Positions 38,395-50,562 of a DNA stretch of 64,000 nt are shown here, piece by piece. Source of the DNA: Apoderus coryli (taxonomy: Eukaryota > Arthropoda > Insecta > Coleoptera > Attelabidae); NCBI GenBank assembly GCA_911728435.2, contig OU452210.1:12400001-12464000 (forward strand), in the 5' to 3' direction. The position numbers and the translations under genes were made by a program. Numbering within the stretch: the stretch's first letter is position 1; each line of letters begins with the position of its first letter. The notes under the pieces are model-generated. The model had not been told where the DNA came from and made no database searches. It saw nothing but the letters and a program-made list of their open reading frames with translations.

Positions 38395-38520
38395 AAGTAT
38401 CGATTCCGATACCCGTAATTTTTGCCAAGTATGGATTCTACCGATACTTGTCTAAAAAGTATCGATACTCTTAGGTATCGGCATTGTCTTTAAAGACAAT
38501 GGTATCGGTATCGAAAGTAC
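38395..38520. repeat. TATCGATA-rich palindromic patch
   Basis: At least six copies of GTATCG / CGATAC in both orientations occur, with AAGTATCGAT at 38396 and 38455 and a perfect 20-bp palindrome CATTGTCTTTAAAGACAATG (about 38483-38502) in the middle. This looks like a small foldback element. Confidence 0.5.
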
Positions 38521-38895
38521 ACAACACTTTTAAAAATAAACCTGCTGAATGTATATTAGGTACATTTTGTGTTACATAACATAGGAAATCTATGAAGTAT
38601 GATGCAAAATTGTGGACAAATTTACAAAATTGTTTTAAATGTTTGGTAACATAGAATAATGTTTATTGTTTAGTATGGCCCGAACAAAAATAAAAATAAT
38701 CATGTTGTGTATTATTGCCCGCATCCCGCATGCGCATAATATACAGATTTTCATTGGCTCGGCACTTTGGTTATGCTTGTTTTTATGACTTACATGTTGG
38801 ATAAACGCTCGCTTTTGTTATGCATTATACACTAAAACTGTGACAAAATTATATTCACTGCGTTATACATAAAACGTTGGCTAAACCGGGCTTTA

Positions 38896-39894
38896 GTCTT
38901 TTATTTAGCAACAATTGAATGTAGTCTAATATTTTAAATTCTTGATAGGGGCGTTTATAGAATTAATACTAAGCCAATTAAATTCCTTTTACACATAATT
39001 TTTATCATGATAAAATTCTCAAGATATGCTTGATGTGTCCATAACATTTTATAATTTTCTGGAGTAATTCTTGATAGTCAAAAATTAAAATGTTTAGGCG
39101 TAAAGGTTTTAAATAATTGACCGTTGTCTTAGGAAAAAAACAATATTATCAGGTGACTATATTACAGTCTAAAGGTTATAACAAACGAAGAAACTTTAAC
39201 ATCGTGAACTTGTGCTGGTATAGCTTTATTAAACTTATACCTCTATTTATAATTAACGAAGCAACTAACGAAATGTAAATATGTAAATATATTCACTAGT
39301 TTTATCGTTCTTGTATTTATTTTGTATGTTACTAAATCCTTAAATCCAACATATCTTGTCATACGATATAACCTCGTATATACGTAGTATGCCTATATAA
39401 GTGCTGCATACTAATTACCAAAACCTAATTTGAAGTTCTTCGAACATTTTGCGTTAAATCTAATCAAAGCGTAAAGTTGACTTAGTTGCATGCACCTTAG
39501 GGTTATCAATGTTTATGTTCTTCCATGTTTGTCGGTATTACTTACTTTGATGCGTTACCAATTTTCGCAATGATAAACATTTGTTGACATTGATTTATGT
39601 TTTTTTTTATACAATTATTTATTTATGAGAATTCAATCGAGTATAATATGTATTAATAATTGACAATATTTAGATACTTATGTATTTTGTATAACGCTGC
39701 TTACAGGGTGTACAAATAATAGCCCAAACTCGATTGACAGCATATGGTTCAAGCTAAAACATATTATATTATCAGGTATCGTTGGTAAAAGGTATAAGTA
39801 TTTTTTAAATGGTTTGATATAAGGCGTACCATATAATTTATAGCCTTTTTTAAACAGAACACTCTATTAAGCATACCTATTTAATTAAAGTGTA
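38896..39894. other. AT-rich spacer
   Basis: TACAGGGTGTACAAATAAT at about 39704 resembles a transposon end. No frames. Confidence 0.45.
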
Positions 39895-40345
39895 AATTCA
39901 CGATCACGATTCCTTACCATCGACGATGCTGTAGACGTCGATTCGAATTGGCAGTTTAAGTGATTGGACCTGACACATCCTTGTTTTGAATGAAAAGATA
40001 TGAGTCTCATTGGAAATTGGAAATCCGGGGTGTAGGACCTGTAAAGACTTCCCTGAAACCGGCTCAATCCAAGATGGCCAAACCCTCCAAATTGCAGCTG
40101 CTGATTTGTAAGAATCAGTCTGTGTATACTTTATAACACCGAGTTCACGACTGATTAATTTATAAACAAGCAAATTCTAAGTCAACTAAAGCCCCAAGTA
40201 CCAGCTGCAGATTATAATATGAGGGTGGAAGTGATCTGCTATCCGTTGGATCATATAAGTTCGGAGTTATTGTGACTAAGTTTGTATTGTTTAATATGCT
40301 TATAAGACCATAATATCTAGTAACGCCATTGGTTTTAGTTCTCAA
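39895..40345. other. GC-richer island, probable unassigned repeat
   Basis: This 450-bp block is clearly richer in G+C than its flanks and has minus frames of 89 (39904-40173) and 61 codons (40160-40345). Strings such as CCGGCTCAATCCAAGATGGC and GATCATATAAGTTCGGAG have the look of dispersed insect repeats. No domain is recognised in any frame. TACAGGGTGTACAAATAAT at about 39704, just upstream, resembles a transposon terminus. Confidence 0.3.
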
Positions 40346-41329
40346 CGTATAAAGATTCTCATTTAAACGATTGACTGATTATATTTTGATGTTTAATAAT
40401 TTAAGAAATTCCAGAAGAGCGGAAAAGAAGGTATGAAAAAGGAAATAATTACACAAAGAGATTGTTTAACTGTCGAAAGAGTAATCTTAAAAAACGTAAA
40501 ACTCTCTTTTATCAAAAGAAAAATTATAAAAAGAAGAGCTTTCTATACTTTGCATAACTAAATTTATTAAATTGGAAAAATGTAAAATTAGTGTAATTAT
40601 AATTCAAGTTGGCAAAAGAAAACTTTTTCACAAAAAAATATAATAAAATGAAATTTATTTGAAGACATAAATTTAATTACAAACTAATCTCGTAGTAACG
40701 AAACCCTCTAAATGTGTTTTAAGAAATACCTAGAAAATATAAAATAAGGATCAAAGAAGTTAAAACATCATTTTAGAATGCAATTGAATTACAGTTAATT
40801 TGATAAATTGCAGGGAAAAGGTTGCCATTTATTTATATACAAGCGGCCAACAGACTCAGTTGCAGTCCTTGAGGCAATAAATATTCATTCATAAGTCATA
40901 AATATATCGATACATTTCTTGTATCTCTATTAATGGAAGAAACTTGACAGTTTTTTAAACATTTCGCATAATTGTCGGGCTACTTGGCATATATCAAAAT
41001 CATAATGTTTTCGGCGACATCTAGTGTGAACTGGCAACATGCCCGGTGAAACACAGTTCACAAACGATAGTCTATATTTGATTTCGAAATTAAATTTCAA
41101 TGTTCCTCGACTTTCTGGAGGACAGAATTATTATTATTAAGATCACCTATTTATGTAATGACTATAGTAATTTTAATAAGATATGTCAGTGTTGCGACAT
41201 ATTTTTAGAACATTTTTTCAGAATTGGTGAATTTTTTGAACAGTAATTTTAAGACATACTCGTATATCACAGTTGTCTCGGTATATATTAAGAGAATAGT
41301 ATAATTTAATTTGATCTGTGGTTTGTATA
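40346..41329. other. AT-rich spacer
   Basis: No feature recognised. Confidence 0.5.
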
Positions 41330-41406
41330 TACATATTTTCAATGTAATTGTCCTTTAAAGGGATTGTTTATCTGTTGGGCAATAAAGCATTTATTTATTT
41401 ATTATT
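41330..41406 (+). mobile_element. LINE 3' end with ATTT tail (plus strand)
   Basis: CTGTTGGGCAATAAAGCATT followed by (TATT)n at 41372-41406 is the characteristic 3' end of many insect non-LTR retrotransposons: a poly(A)-like signal followed by a simple repeat. The coding part is absent, so this is a severely 5'-truncated insertion. A sister tail on the opposite strand is at 52028-52064. Confidence 0.5.
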
Positions 41407-42834
41407 TCTATAAGTTTACCTGCCTGTGTAAGTTTTTTTGTCTAAAATATAATTACTGATGTCTCCAATTTGATGTAGTTATATATTTCCAGCCCTTTGT
41501 GAATATAAACAACAGCTTATAGCACATATGTAGTTCTATTTAATTTCACACAACTACATGGAAGTTAATTACAAAAATAATTTAAAAGACAATATAGTTG
41601 CAATTAACGTGCAAATTGGTGTTGAATTTCTCTAGTAGTCTCGATGTGCCCCTCAGATATCTACGTACAACAAAAAAAAACCTTTTATCCATCCCCAATG
41701 AATGTTCTAGATATTACGCGTTGTAAGTGGCAGAGTAAGGACGTGACCACTAAAATTGATAATACGTTGGATATATCTCTTCTTCTCAATTTTGGAAGCG
41801 AGGAAAACAATTTTACGTTTCCTAACATTTTTCCATTAGCGGGTAACAAAAACTGTCTCACCGTGCGTATCTATACAAAAAAATCTTTTTTTTGTGTAAA
41901 GCGGAAATTGTATTAATTGTTCCTGTGGCTTAATCTTTCATTCGTATTCTTTAGTTGTCAATAACATAAACGTTTTTAAAACCTTGAAGACTCGGAGGCA
42001 GAATTATTAACCCAATTTTTAAATTTGCTAAACGACATACATATGCAAATAGTTTCTTGAATCTTATGCTTGTCTTTTAGATAAATAATCTGCAGGTCTT
42101 TAGAAATTTTATTATTTATTTTATTTTTTAAATAATTTTTTGATAATAAACTGTATTATGATATTCACTAGTATAAAGGAAGCTTAAATTTATTGTAAAG
42201 TAGTAGTACCTATATATCGAACTTGCATCTGAGAGTTATATCTTTACTTCAATTAATTCCGAAAATCCCGCGGCTCCACCTTAAAGTTTTGAATAGAAAA
42301 AAATTATAATTTTTTTGACTTTAAACAAGTTATTAACCATTTTTGAATAATTAATATTTTATTTTTTCCCCTAACATATATTTTTTGTGCAATATGAATA
42401 TGAATTTTAATTAATACGGTTTTAAAGCCTAGAGAGCGGGGTAAGTTTTTATTATATTATTGGGATCCTTAAGAAGACAACTTTCATATGATCACACAGA
42501 ACACACTTTACAAACGATACCTATTCGAGAAAAGAAGGTTGCACTGGTGAACAAGAGAAATATAAACGTCATTTTAGTCTAGCAGCTCTAATTCAAAAAG
42601 AAGATGAAGAATAAAACATTTTTAATGTATTACCGCGCATTGATATTCGTGAAATAATTTGAAGGAAAAAGGAATTTGTATTTTTTGATAACAGATTTAG
42701 GGTGATGGTCTAGGCCTGATGGGGTTGTGAAATTTAGACAGGACAATGATATTATGAAGTGCTATCTGCATGCCAAAGAATTAAATAACTTTTCTGATAA
42801 AATTAATGATACTAAACTTTGCTTTCGTTTCTAG
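41407..42834. other. Spacer with an unassigned 90-codon frame
   Basis: The plus frame 41644-41916 (TRCKWQSKDVTTKIDNTLDI in its middle) is more mixed in composition than most, but no domain is recognised. 42480-42800 is stop-rich. Confidence 0.35.
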
Positions 42835-42885
42835 GTGAATGGCACAGATGTAAGCACTTTTCCACATGAAGATGCTGTCCGATGA
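42835..42885 (+). pseudogene. PDZ-like exon, broken by a stop
   Basis: After a strong acceptor (TTTGCTTTCGTTTCTAG, ending 42834) the frame reads VNGTDVSTFPHEDAVR and then hits TGA at 42883-42885. VNGxDVxxxxHEDAVxxL is the carboxylate-distal part of a PDZ domain (strand to helix B), where introns before VNG are frequent. The expected LL after AVR is missing. Two donor-like sites follow (GTAATG at 42887, GTAAGC at 42895), but both lie after the stop. Either this is a decayed exon copy that kept its intron border, or the protein really ends here. No partner exon was recognised. Confidence 0.35.
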
Positions 42886-43460
42886 TGTAATGTCGTAAGC
42901 AGAAGATCAAAATACGACATACGAGAAGAGATTTTAAGTTAAATTAGTTGATAAGAGAGCCTCTTCAAAATTTTAAACCCTTAAGTAATTTGTATTACTT
43001 TTTAATTGCCAGCACTCTAATATGATAAAAAAGATATCGGTTTAGGTGGATACATTGGTTACAATTATTTCTTTCACGTTCTTTTAAGCAAACCATTATA
43101 TGGTATCCGGTATGGTAGATATGTTGTTTATCTGCTACCGTTGGCACTTCTTCAAATATTGACACACCGTAGGTAGACTCCTAATCACTACAGCTGTTTG
43201 TTTGAAAAACGTTCAAATAATACTGACTGCAATAAAATAAACATTTCGACTGCAATGCACCTTTTTAAGTAAATACAATAATCAATAATTAGTTTTATTT
43301 AAACGCCACATTGCTGATCGGTAAAAGATGAAACGCTATTGGAATTGATCAATTTTTATTTTACTTATATTTACACATTTTTATTGTGAGAACCTTATAC
43401 ACTACAAGTATAACTTGACAAGCAGAATAACGTATATAACAAAACGTCTGTTCCACATGA
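42886..43460. other. Spacer
   Basis: No feature recognised between the PDZ-like exon and the mariner end. Confidence 0.45.
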
Positions 43461-44563
43461 TACGAGGGTTGCCTTTTATATTTCGGGATTAGAGAACAAA
43501 AATACCGATCATCGAAAATCACTTTATTGTTTTTCAAAATATTCCCCAAGAAGATCTACACACTTTTGCATGCGTTTGAACCAATTGTCGAAGCACTTTT
43601 GCTGCTATGATTGAGGTATCTCCAAAACATGCATTCTGAATGCAGCAACCGCTTCTTTAGGTGTCGAAAAACGTTGACCTCTCAGTCTGTTTTTTACGTA
43701 CGGGAATAAAATCGATGTTTTGGGTGCTCAAAAATGCAGTTATCTGAGCCAATGTGTGAGAGCGCGCATTGTCGTGGTGAAGACTGTTCTGCGTTATTCT
43801 AGTGGTACGGTTGCGACATGTCTAGTTTTTCCGAAAAAACAGGCGACCATTTGCTTGGAAGTGCTTCGTGCGCGAACAACTTTTGTTGGATTTGGCTCAT
43901 CTTGAAACACCCATAGAGTCGACTGCTGTTTAATTTCGGGCTCATACGTGTAAATCCACGATCCATCACCTGTCACGATGTCATAGACATGTTTCGAAGC
44001 ACCGCGATCGTATTTTTTGAGCATTTCTTTCGACCAATCGACACGAGCCTTTTTTTGAGCGATTCACAAATTGTGTGGGATCCAACGCGAACACATTTTT
44101 TTGACAGTCAAATGTTTATGCAATATTGAATATATGCTGGTCCCACTAATGCCAAGGTTGTCTCAATCTCTTGATAGGTCAGATGACGATCTTGCAATAT
44201 CAGTTCGCGCACAGCATCAATGGTTTTTCGAACAACAACTGATTTTGGACGACCTTCACGAAATTCGTATTGGAGTGAGCTAGGACCACGATTGAATTCA
44301 CCATACCATCGATAAACACTGGTCCCTGATGGAGCTTCATCGCTAAAAATTTAATTAAGTTCATTCATGCACTGTTGCTGACTGATTACGTCGAAAGTTG
44401 TAAAAAATAATCGCACGAAAATGTTCACGATTTAATTCCATTTTCGGGCCGAGATGAATCTTTGAAGTTACTGTAAACAACACAAATAGCGCTCGTATGT
44501 GAAAACGTTCTGAGTACGTATAACCTCAAAAATGTCCAACTTTACGATAGAGCAACCCTCGTA
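43461..44563 (-). mobile_element. Mariner element with both ends, 1.1 kb, internally deleted
   Basis: Ends TACGAGGGTTGC (43461-43472) and GCAACCCTCGTA (44552-44563) are inverted repeats that include the TA target duplication. The transposase starts on the minus strand at 44441 (MELNREHFRAIIFYNFRR), shifts frame near codon 21, and passes through GTSVYRWYGEFN, LGISGTSIYSILH and CSRWIPHNL. It reaches IVTGDGSWIYTYEPE in the 76-codon frame 43794-44024; the Glu of the usual DExW box is Gly there. The second Asp box (HHDNARSHT) survives, but sequence before it (after VPLE, stop, RRTV) and after it (STQNIDF joins directly to PYVKNRLRGQR) is deleted. The SPDLAPxDFFLF block with the third catalytic Asp is lost. 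The C-terminus KCVDLLGEYFEKQ remains. The element cannot encode an active enzyme but could be moved in trans. Confidence 0.9.
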
Positions 44564-47500
44564 CGTAAGTGTAAATGTACAATTCTCTCCAAACCCTGAA
44601 TAATATAATAAAACCCTATTTATTATATTCTTTTCTATCTTTATTGCTATGTACCTATAATTAGTTAAGATGTAAAGTTTGTTTGTATATTTTTTTCCTC
44701 GTATTTACAGAGTTTTCTTAAAGGTATTTATAGCAGAGTAAAAAGCCCTATGCCAACAACAAATATGCCTACAAAAGTTTCTTGTATTTTAATTAAGTAC
44801 ATACCTATCCAGAAGTTTTTTCTCCTGCAATGACTTAGACGAAGTAAAGCTAATTATGAATTTAACATTTTTGGCAAATCTTGTAATATTGATGACTTGA
44901 AGCCTGCAGTAATCAAGTAGATTTTATGCAACTAGAAGAGGCACTTTCAATTATTGAACGGGTTAAGTTTGCAAGTTTGAAAGTAATTCTGATTATACCA
45001 AATAAGGATTTCAAAGAAAGAATAGTTAATTAATTTTCGTATTTCAAACCAATCTACGAGAGTTTGTGGGTATAGAGTATGGCAAAATTGTATTTTTTCT
45101 ATACAGTTGTGAAAAAATATTAACCATTAGAAGTTTTTTGATCTTAGATAGTTTTAGGCGAGTTGTACGAGGCCATGCAAAAATTTCCAACTTGATAAAT
45201 AAAAAATTTTGTTGTGATTTTCTTTAGTTTTCAATATAATCCACAAAGATTAATCCTTATACGTTTCTGAGATATATGTGGCTAAACTAAACATACTGAA
45301 ATTATACTTCATTATTTCATTTTAAGATATTTGGACATTTAGAGATTATAAAAACTTGTTCGGCAATACATGCTCAGTATATTTAAAGACTAGAAATAAA
45401 CAGAAAAAATTAAACTTTGCGAGATAGTTAAAACATAAACATTTAACTTTCTGAAATTTATTTGGCGACATTTAGTGTATCGATCGTGTGAATAATAAGT
45501 TCAATTATTTTCTATCGGGACGCATAAAGTTATTTAAGGTTGTTTAACAAAACGAGACTTTAAACTCGAGAATTTGTATGCCAAACGATCACCACCGATG
45601 AGTCGCACATCAACGGAACGGCCATCTGGTAAAAAATCACTTACAATCGTATTTTGTCCGAATAATTAGCTTTGTCCAAATTACTTCAGGTAAATTTGAC
45701 TGTGTTGAAATCGCGTGCAATTTTAAGGCTGCTTTTAAGCTTTTGAACCGATTTCCTGCGTCGCATAATTCTGACATAGAAACCCGATTAAAACACAAAT
45801 AGTCCAATTATAAGAACATCAATAATGTTAAAAACCCTTACATTAAATTACCTAAGACATTATTAACCATTTTAAAATTTAATTTTCTGATCCTGCAATA
45901 AATTAGAGCTAATATTCGTTAAAGCGTTATAAGCAAAGTTTTCCTCTAAAACTGGCTTGTACAGCATAAACTATTTAGTGCTCTATCATGTTCGTGGTAA
46001 CTAGTGATTGCGGATACACATATGTGTATGTGTGTATATATAGGGAGTTTAATGACTTTTTGTTAAAATGAATTAACTATATCTATGTTAATTTGACTCA
46101 AATAATCGATCTAAATTCAAATTGATCCATTAGAAATTTTCACCCGTGTTGTTACATTAACTTTGTTAAACGGTTCGTTCCTTCTAAATGGCATTATATT
46201 GCTATTATCGGATCAGAAACGTAGAATGCAGGCAAACTTTTCAATTGTATACTTCTTGCCTTATCCCTAATTATCTTGAATTCTAATTGACTGTATTATC
46301 CTCATACGCAAACCTTTGGTAGGTATATATTATGAATAATAATAAGGCGATCAAGATAACTTTGAAAATTAGTAGTAGTAAAAGTAAGTATAAAATCCTG
46401 GTATATGACATTTATTTAGCAATTTGGCGCTGGCTTATTGAAAGACACTGTATATAAATGTGATTAAAAATCTAATTATTATCTGGTTACAATTTCTGGA
46501 AGCCGGTACTGTCTAAGGTTAGTATGGCTTACATTTATAAGTGGTTCATTATCATTTGTCGAGAGATTAGATCAATTAATATTTGAGGACGAAAACAGCG
46601 TTAATCTATTAGTGGAAATTAATTCGTTGTATCCTAGTTACAGTCTGTATTTCGAATGCAAAATCATTTACGACTAACTTACCTAAACGTAATCAATTAA
46701 CCGGCGTTTAGTTAGCGGCATTTTAGAGGAAATTCACCAGTGAAACTACATTAGAATGCAGCAGCTGATTTTACAGCAAACACAGTAGTAAATTTTGAGG
46801 GTAATTTGCGACATTTTTATTCTATTTGCTTTTCACTGGCTACAGTGGTTTTTATAATTTACCGCAAAAGCAAAATTACACGTTTACAATTGGATGTAAT
46901 TCACACAATAAAAACACAACAAAAATTTGTAATATGAGGATTTTTGAACTGGAATATTTTAGGGAACTAGGACATGGACAAATTTTATTATTGACTGCAT
47001 ATCAGGGGATTTTATTTTTTTTTTTTGTAGAATAATAATTGATATCCCACAGAAAATAAACTGTTGCCCTCGAGCAATATGAAGTTATGCTATTTCGATA
47101 ATCTCATCATCAATCAACTCCAGGCTAAATTTGACTATTTCTTTAAATTAATAATTTGTGTTTTAATACAGCAGGTGTGCTTTTATGCAAACACGTTTGC
47201 AAACAAGTAAATATTTTTCGTAAAAATCAAGCCTTGGTAAATATTTCTTTTAACGGCACTCAGGTTTTGGTTAAAATTTAGCTTTAACAAAAAGTATTCA
47301 CAAGAATTAAATAAAAAATGTTTTTGACAAAAAAGGCACCTCTAAAATCCAGCTGGAGCTAAAAATCCGACAGCGCGAGTCTGTGAAATTTAACAACAGA
47401 AAATAATAATTGTTTGTAGAGTCGACTGTATAAGCCCTTTACACCCCTTTGTCATTTTACCTTGGCTGCACTAAATGTGTTGGGGGTATTCATTAATTTT

Positions 47501-48137
47501 TATTCAAGATATTAATTGTTAAACGCCTAGACCTTTTTTATAATTATTTCTAGAAGTAATTGCAGTCATTTTGCAGTCACATTTGTTCTAATAATAAAAT
47601 AACTGCGGTAGAAAATTTATTTTCCCAGGACGGGAATAATAGCAAAAACACTTGAAAAATTCCGTTGTGGTTAAGGATTTATGGATTCACGTAAAAAGCA
47701 GGAACACTGAAGTTGAACATATTTAATTAACCTCTTGAATTATATACGAGACACTTTTCGTATATTTTTGCCTCATATTGTATATTAGGGGTAAGACGAC
47801 ATTGTGATATACTTAAGAATTTAGACATACAATGCGTACGTCTCTATTTATAGCACGAAGATTATGTACCTACTCGTGCATATGCATATTATCGCTCACA
47901 TAATAATCGTCGTCAAATAGGTGTTTACGTTAGATTCACATTTGGATTTCAACTTGTTAAAAAACACATTTACTCGAAAGAGAAGATTCCTTAACCGCAA
48001 ATTCCAATATCGTTAGCACAATTATTATCGCACAATGTAGAACACTATTGGGAGGCCTTTAATAATGTTGTCTCTGCCCACTCACTGACGATTTTACATT
48101 GTCTGTGGATTTGACATTGTCTACTACTATATTTCAT
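44564..48137. other. AT-rich spacer
   Basis: Apart from the patch at 45566-45645, only GACACTGTATATAAATG at about 46444 resembles a transposon end. Frame 46826-47035 is AT-driven. Confidence 0.45.
45566..45645 (-). other. Short coding-like, CpG-containing patch
   Basis: The minus strand reads SDFLPDGRSVDVRLIGGDRL in one open stretch, with CpG-rich codons unlike its surroundings. No family is recognised and no splice sites are convincing. Confidence 0.2.
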
Positions 48138-48660
48138 ACGGAAATCGCCGGATTGGCCGAGGTGGACCTCACTTATGGTCTGCACGGTCCCCGGATTTAG
48201 GCTTGTGGAGCCACCTGAAGTCCTTAGTTTACGCTACTCCTGTGGAAAATGTGGAGGACCTAAGGAATCGCAAACGACCCTGCTATTTTGGAGAGAGTTC
48301 GGCAGTCAAAGATTGGATACATTAAATTTTTATTTCGTAAACGAAGCAACGTATGAACAAAACACAGGAGATAAAAAAGTTGTAGTTTTAGTTACTTTAT
48401 CTCAACACAATATCGAAATTAAATTAGTCAGTAGCGTACATTTTCTAGTTCAATAATTTTTATTAACGCCACTGGACTTAATAATCTTGATCTAGTTAGG
48501 GCCATATAAGCTCCCTATTTCTAGCAACAACGGTGCCAAATTTCAAAGAAATCGTTAAGGAGATATTTCCGGACGTATGTTTATGAGAACTTTCTTTAAT
48601 CAAATGACCTGAGAAATCATCCCCTTAAATATTGCCGGGTCTTTTTGAAACACCCTGTGT
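48138..48660 (+). mobile_element. DUF4817-type transposase relic with 3' element end
   Basis: The plus strand begins RIGRGGPHLWSARSPDL and continues GLWSHLKSLVYATPVENVED, matching WIGRGGPxxWPxRSPDLTPLDFFLWGHLKSLVYxTPVxxxEDL. The TPLDFF residues are deleted, so the last acidic catalytic position is lost. The rest of the C-terminus decays within 100 bp. The 3' non-coding end follows (CTAGTTAGGGCCATATAAGC, then CTTTTTGAAACACCCTGTG at 48641-48659). The same non-coding end is found inverted at 53786-54010. The 93-codon frame 48175-48456 is a chance frame across it. Confidence 0.7.
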
Positions 48661-50072
48661 TCAGGTTAATATATTTTACAGTATCGTGTTGTTAACAGAA
48701 TTAATAAATTAAAATAATTTAACGCCTCATCAAAATTATGTTAAAAGTAATATGCAATTTCACTTTCAAAAAGTGAATGAATAATAGATAGCGAAACAAA
48801 ACATATTTTTTGCTCCATTTCTGGGAATGCCATCGCCGTCCGTCGTTCATATCCATATAAATACCTAGTCCTATGCATTTTAAAAGCACATTTCATTTAG
48901 TCATTGAGTCTCATATCTTGCAGAAACAACGGTAAACATCTGAAAGTACTCAAAGGTGCACTTTGGCACGAAGTTTATTTAGCGTGTTGACATATTTTTC
49001 TTACATACCTATTATTATTTCTTCAGATGTATTGTGACATTTTAATGAAAAAAGCTACAGACAGTTTTCTGCTATTCTCGCAGCATTGTGCGCGCGAATG
49101 CCGAATGGTCAACATTAGCGTAGTTTAAGATGTTACACTTACAAAGCACTACCATTTTCAGTCGAATTGTGAAAACTATAATAGAATACTCGCAATGTAA
49201 TTTTCGAAAATGATTCCAGATGTTATCGTAAATGAAGCATAGGCGTACAACACTTCTTCATTATTAATAATAATAAAATAAGGTTTTTTTATTATTTTGA
49301 TAAAAAAATTTAGCGCTTTCACAAGACCTACAAATGCAATGAATGCAAATATAAAATTTAATTCGTCAAAGTTTTGGGAACTAGCATGCGCAATAACGGT
49401 TACAATATTTTGTGCTCAACCCCTATTACAGTAAATAATTAGCAAAAGTAAATATTCAAATTCAACTCTAACAATAAAATTAATGAAAGAAATTAATTTG
49501 CAACTCAAATTCTTACCCACTGGTGGTTTGCAATATTTTATCAATATAAAAATGTTTGAAGAAATTGCAGAAGCATACGATCTAAGTACTATCTCTTGGC
49601 AGCTCTGCACCACCCGTCGCTGGCCGCCAGTATGTTTTGGATCTAAATTTATTTAAATCAAATATATGAACGTAAATATGAGAACAATACCAAAAGATAA
49701 TTTAAAGCAGTTAATACTGATATACATCTATGTACATCATCCATATGTTTTCAGTTACCTAAAATAAGACAGTCACTCGTGTGGTAGAATATGTTGTGTA
49801 AACTATATTAGCTTGCTGACAGTTAAACTGTTATTAATTCTTATTAACGAAATGTGTCAAAACAAAAAAAAAACGAGTTTTCATTAGACAACAGACAATC
49901 TCATTGCTTATTAGGTCCTAAATCTTTCTAAAATAGGAGTTTGTAACTCTACTATAATAGAATCATAAATGAAGGGAGAAAACGATACAACACCTGAGTA
50001 AATTCTAAAAGAAATCGATATTGTAATTTAAAATAACTTCTTTTTTAACTTTCATTCCCAAACTACATACGA
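48661..50072. other. Spacer
   Basis: The minus frame 49416-49613 and its 5' extension (DPKHTGGQRRVVQSCQE) begin after an acceptor-like AAATTTAG and are GC-richer, but no domain is recognised. Otherwise AT-rich. Confidence 0.4.
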
Positions 50073-50562
50073 CTTGGTTGGACAAATTCTGGTTTATTTA
50101 AAAAAAAATCATGATTTATTTGATTTTTTAAGATTTATATTATTAACATGTGATGCTTTGTTAAAAATGATGATTTTTTATTCATCAGCACTTAATTTAT
50201 TATTTCTGACTTTATGATTATTATAATTTGTCTAAACAAAAGTAGGAATAGAAAAGTCAAATTATCATTTTTATATACCTAAGTTGTTCAACGAAAATTA
50301 AAAATAATTTGTTTTTCTGCTGTTTTGCCAATTGTGTTTTTAACTGTTTTGAGCGTTTGTCTATTTCTTAGGTTTAATATGTAGATATTATAAAATATAA
50401 ATAATATTATAATAATAAGACAGCTTGTGTGAATTAAAAGCGGAAGATTTAGGAAATGTATGGTTTAATTTTAAATATGATTTTTATTCAAAAAATCAGT
50501 GGAATTTAAATCATGATTTAAATCGTGATTTTAATCAATTGATTTACATCAGCCCAACCCTG
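50073..50562. mobile_element. hAT-like non-autonomous element rich in GATTTAAATC
   Basis: The right end reads, inverted, CAGGGTTGGGCTGATGTAAA, followed inward by repeated GATTTAAATCATGATTTAAA motifs. The left end reads TTGGTTGGACAAATTCTGG then AAAATCATGATTTATTTGAT. Elements of this design (CAGGGTTGGxC end, runs of GATTTAAATC) are widespread in invertebrate genomes and attributed to hAT MITEs. The left terminus is mutated (CTTGGTTGG) and no 8-bp duplication is evident. Confidence 0.55.

Larger units (their letters stand above)
37679..38892. mobile_element. Harbinger-like non-autonomous DNA element, 1.2 kb
   Basis: AGGCTGGTTTAGCCAACG at 37679-37696 recurs inverted as AGCCCGGTTTAGCCAACG ending at 38892 (16 of 18 identical), with similarity continuing inward for about 15 bases. 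Both ends are flanked by TTA (37676-37678 and 38893-38895). The TTA duplication and G-rich ends fit PIF/Harbinger. The interior has no transposase. It holds a palindromic insert (37851-38082) and a TATCGATA-rich patch (38395-38515), so it may be a composite of nested elements. Confidence 0.7.

Noticed and set aside
43720..44283. Plus-strand frames of 61 and 70 codons
   Set aside because: Antisense shadows of the mariner transposase relic on the minus strand.
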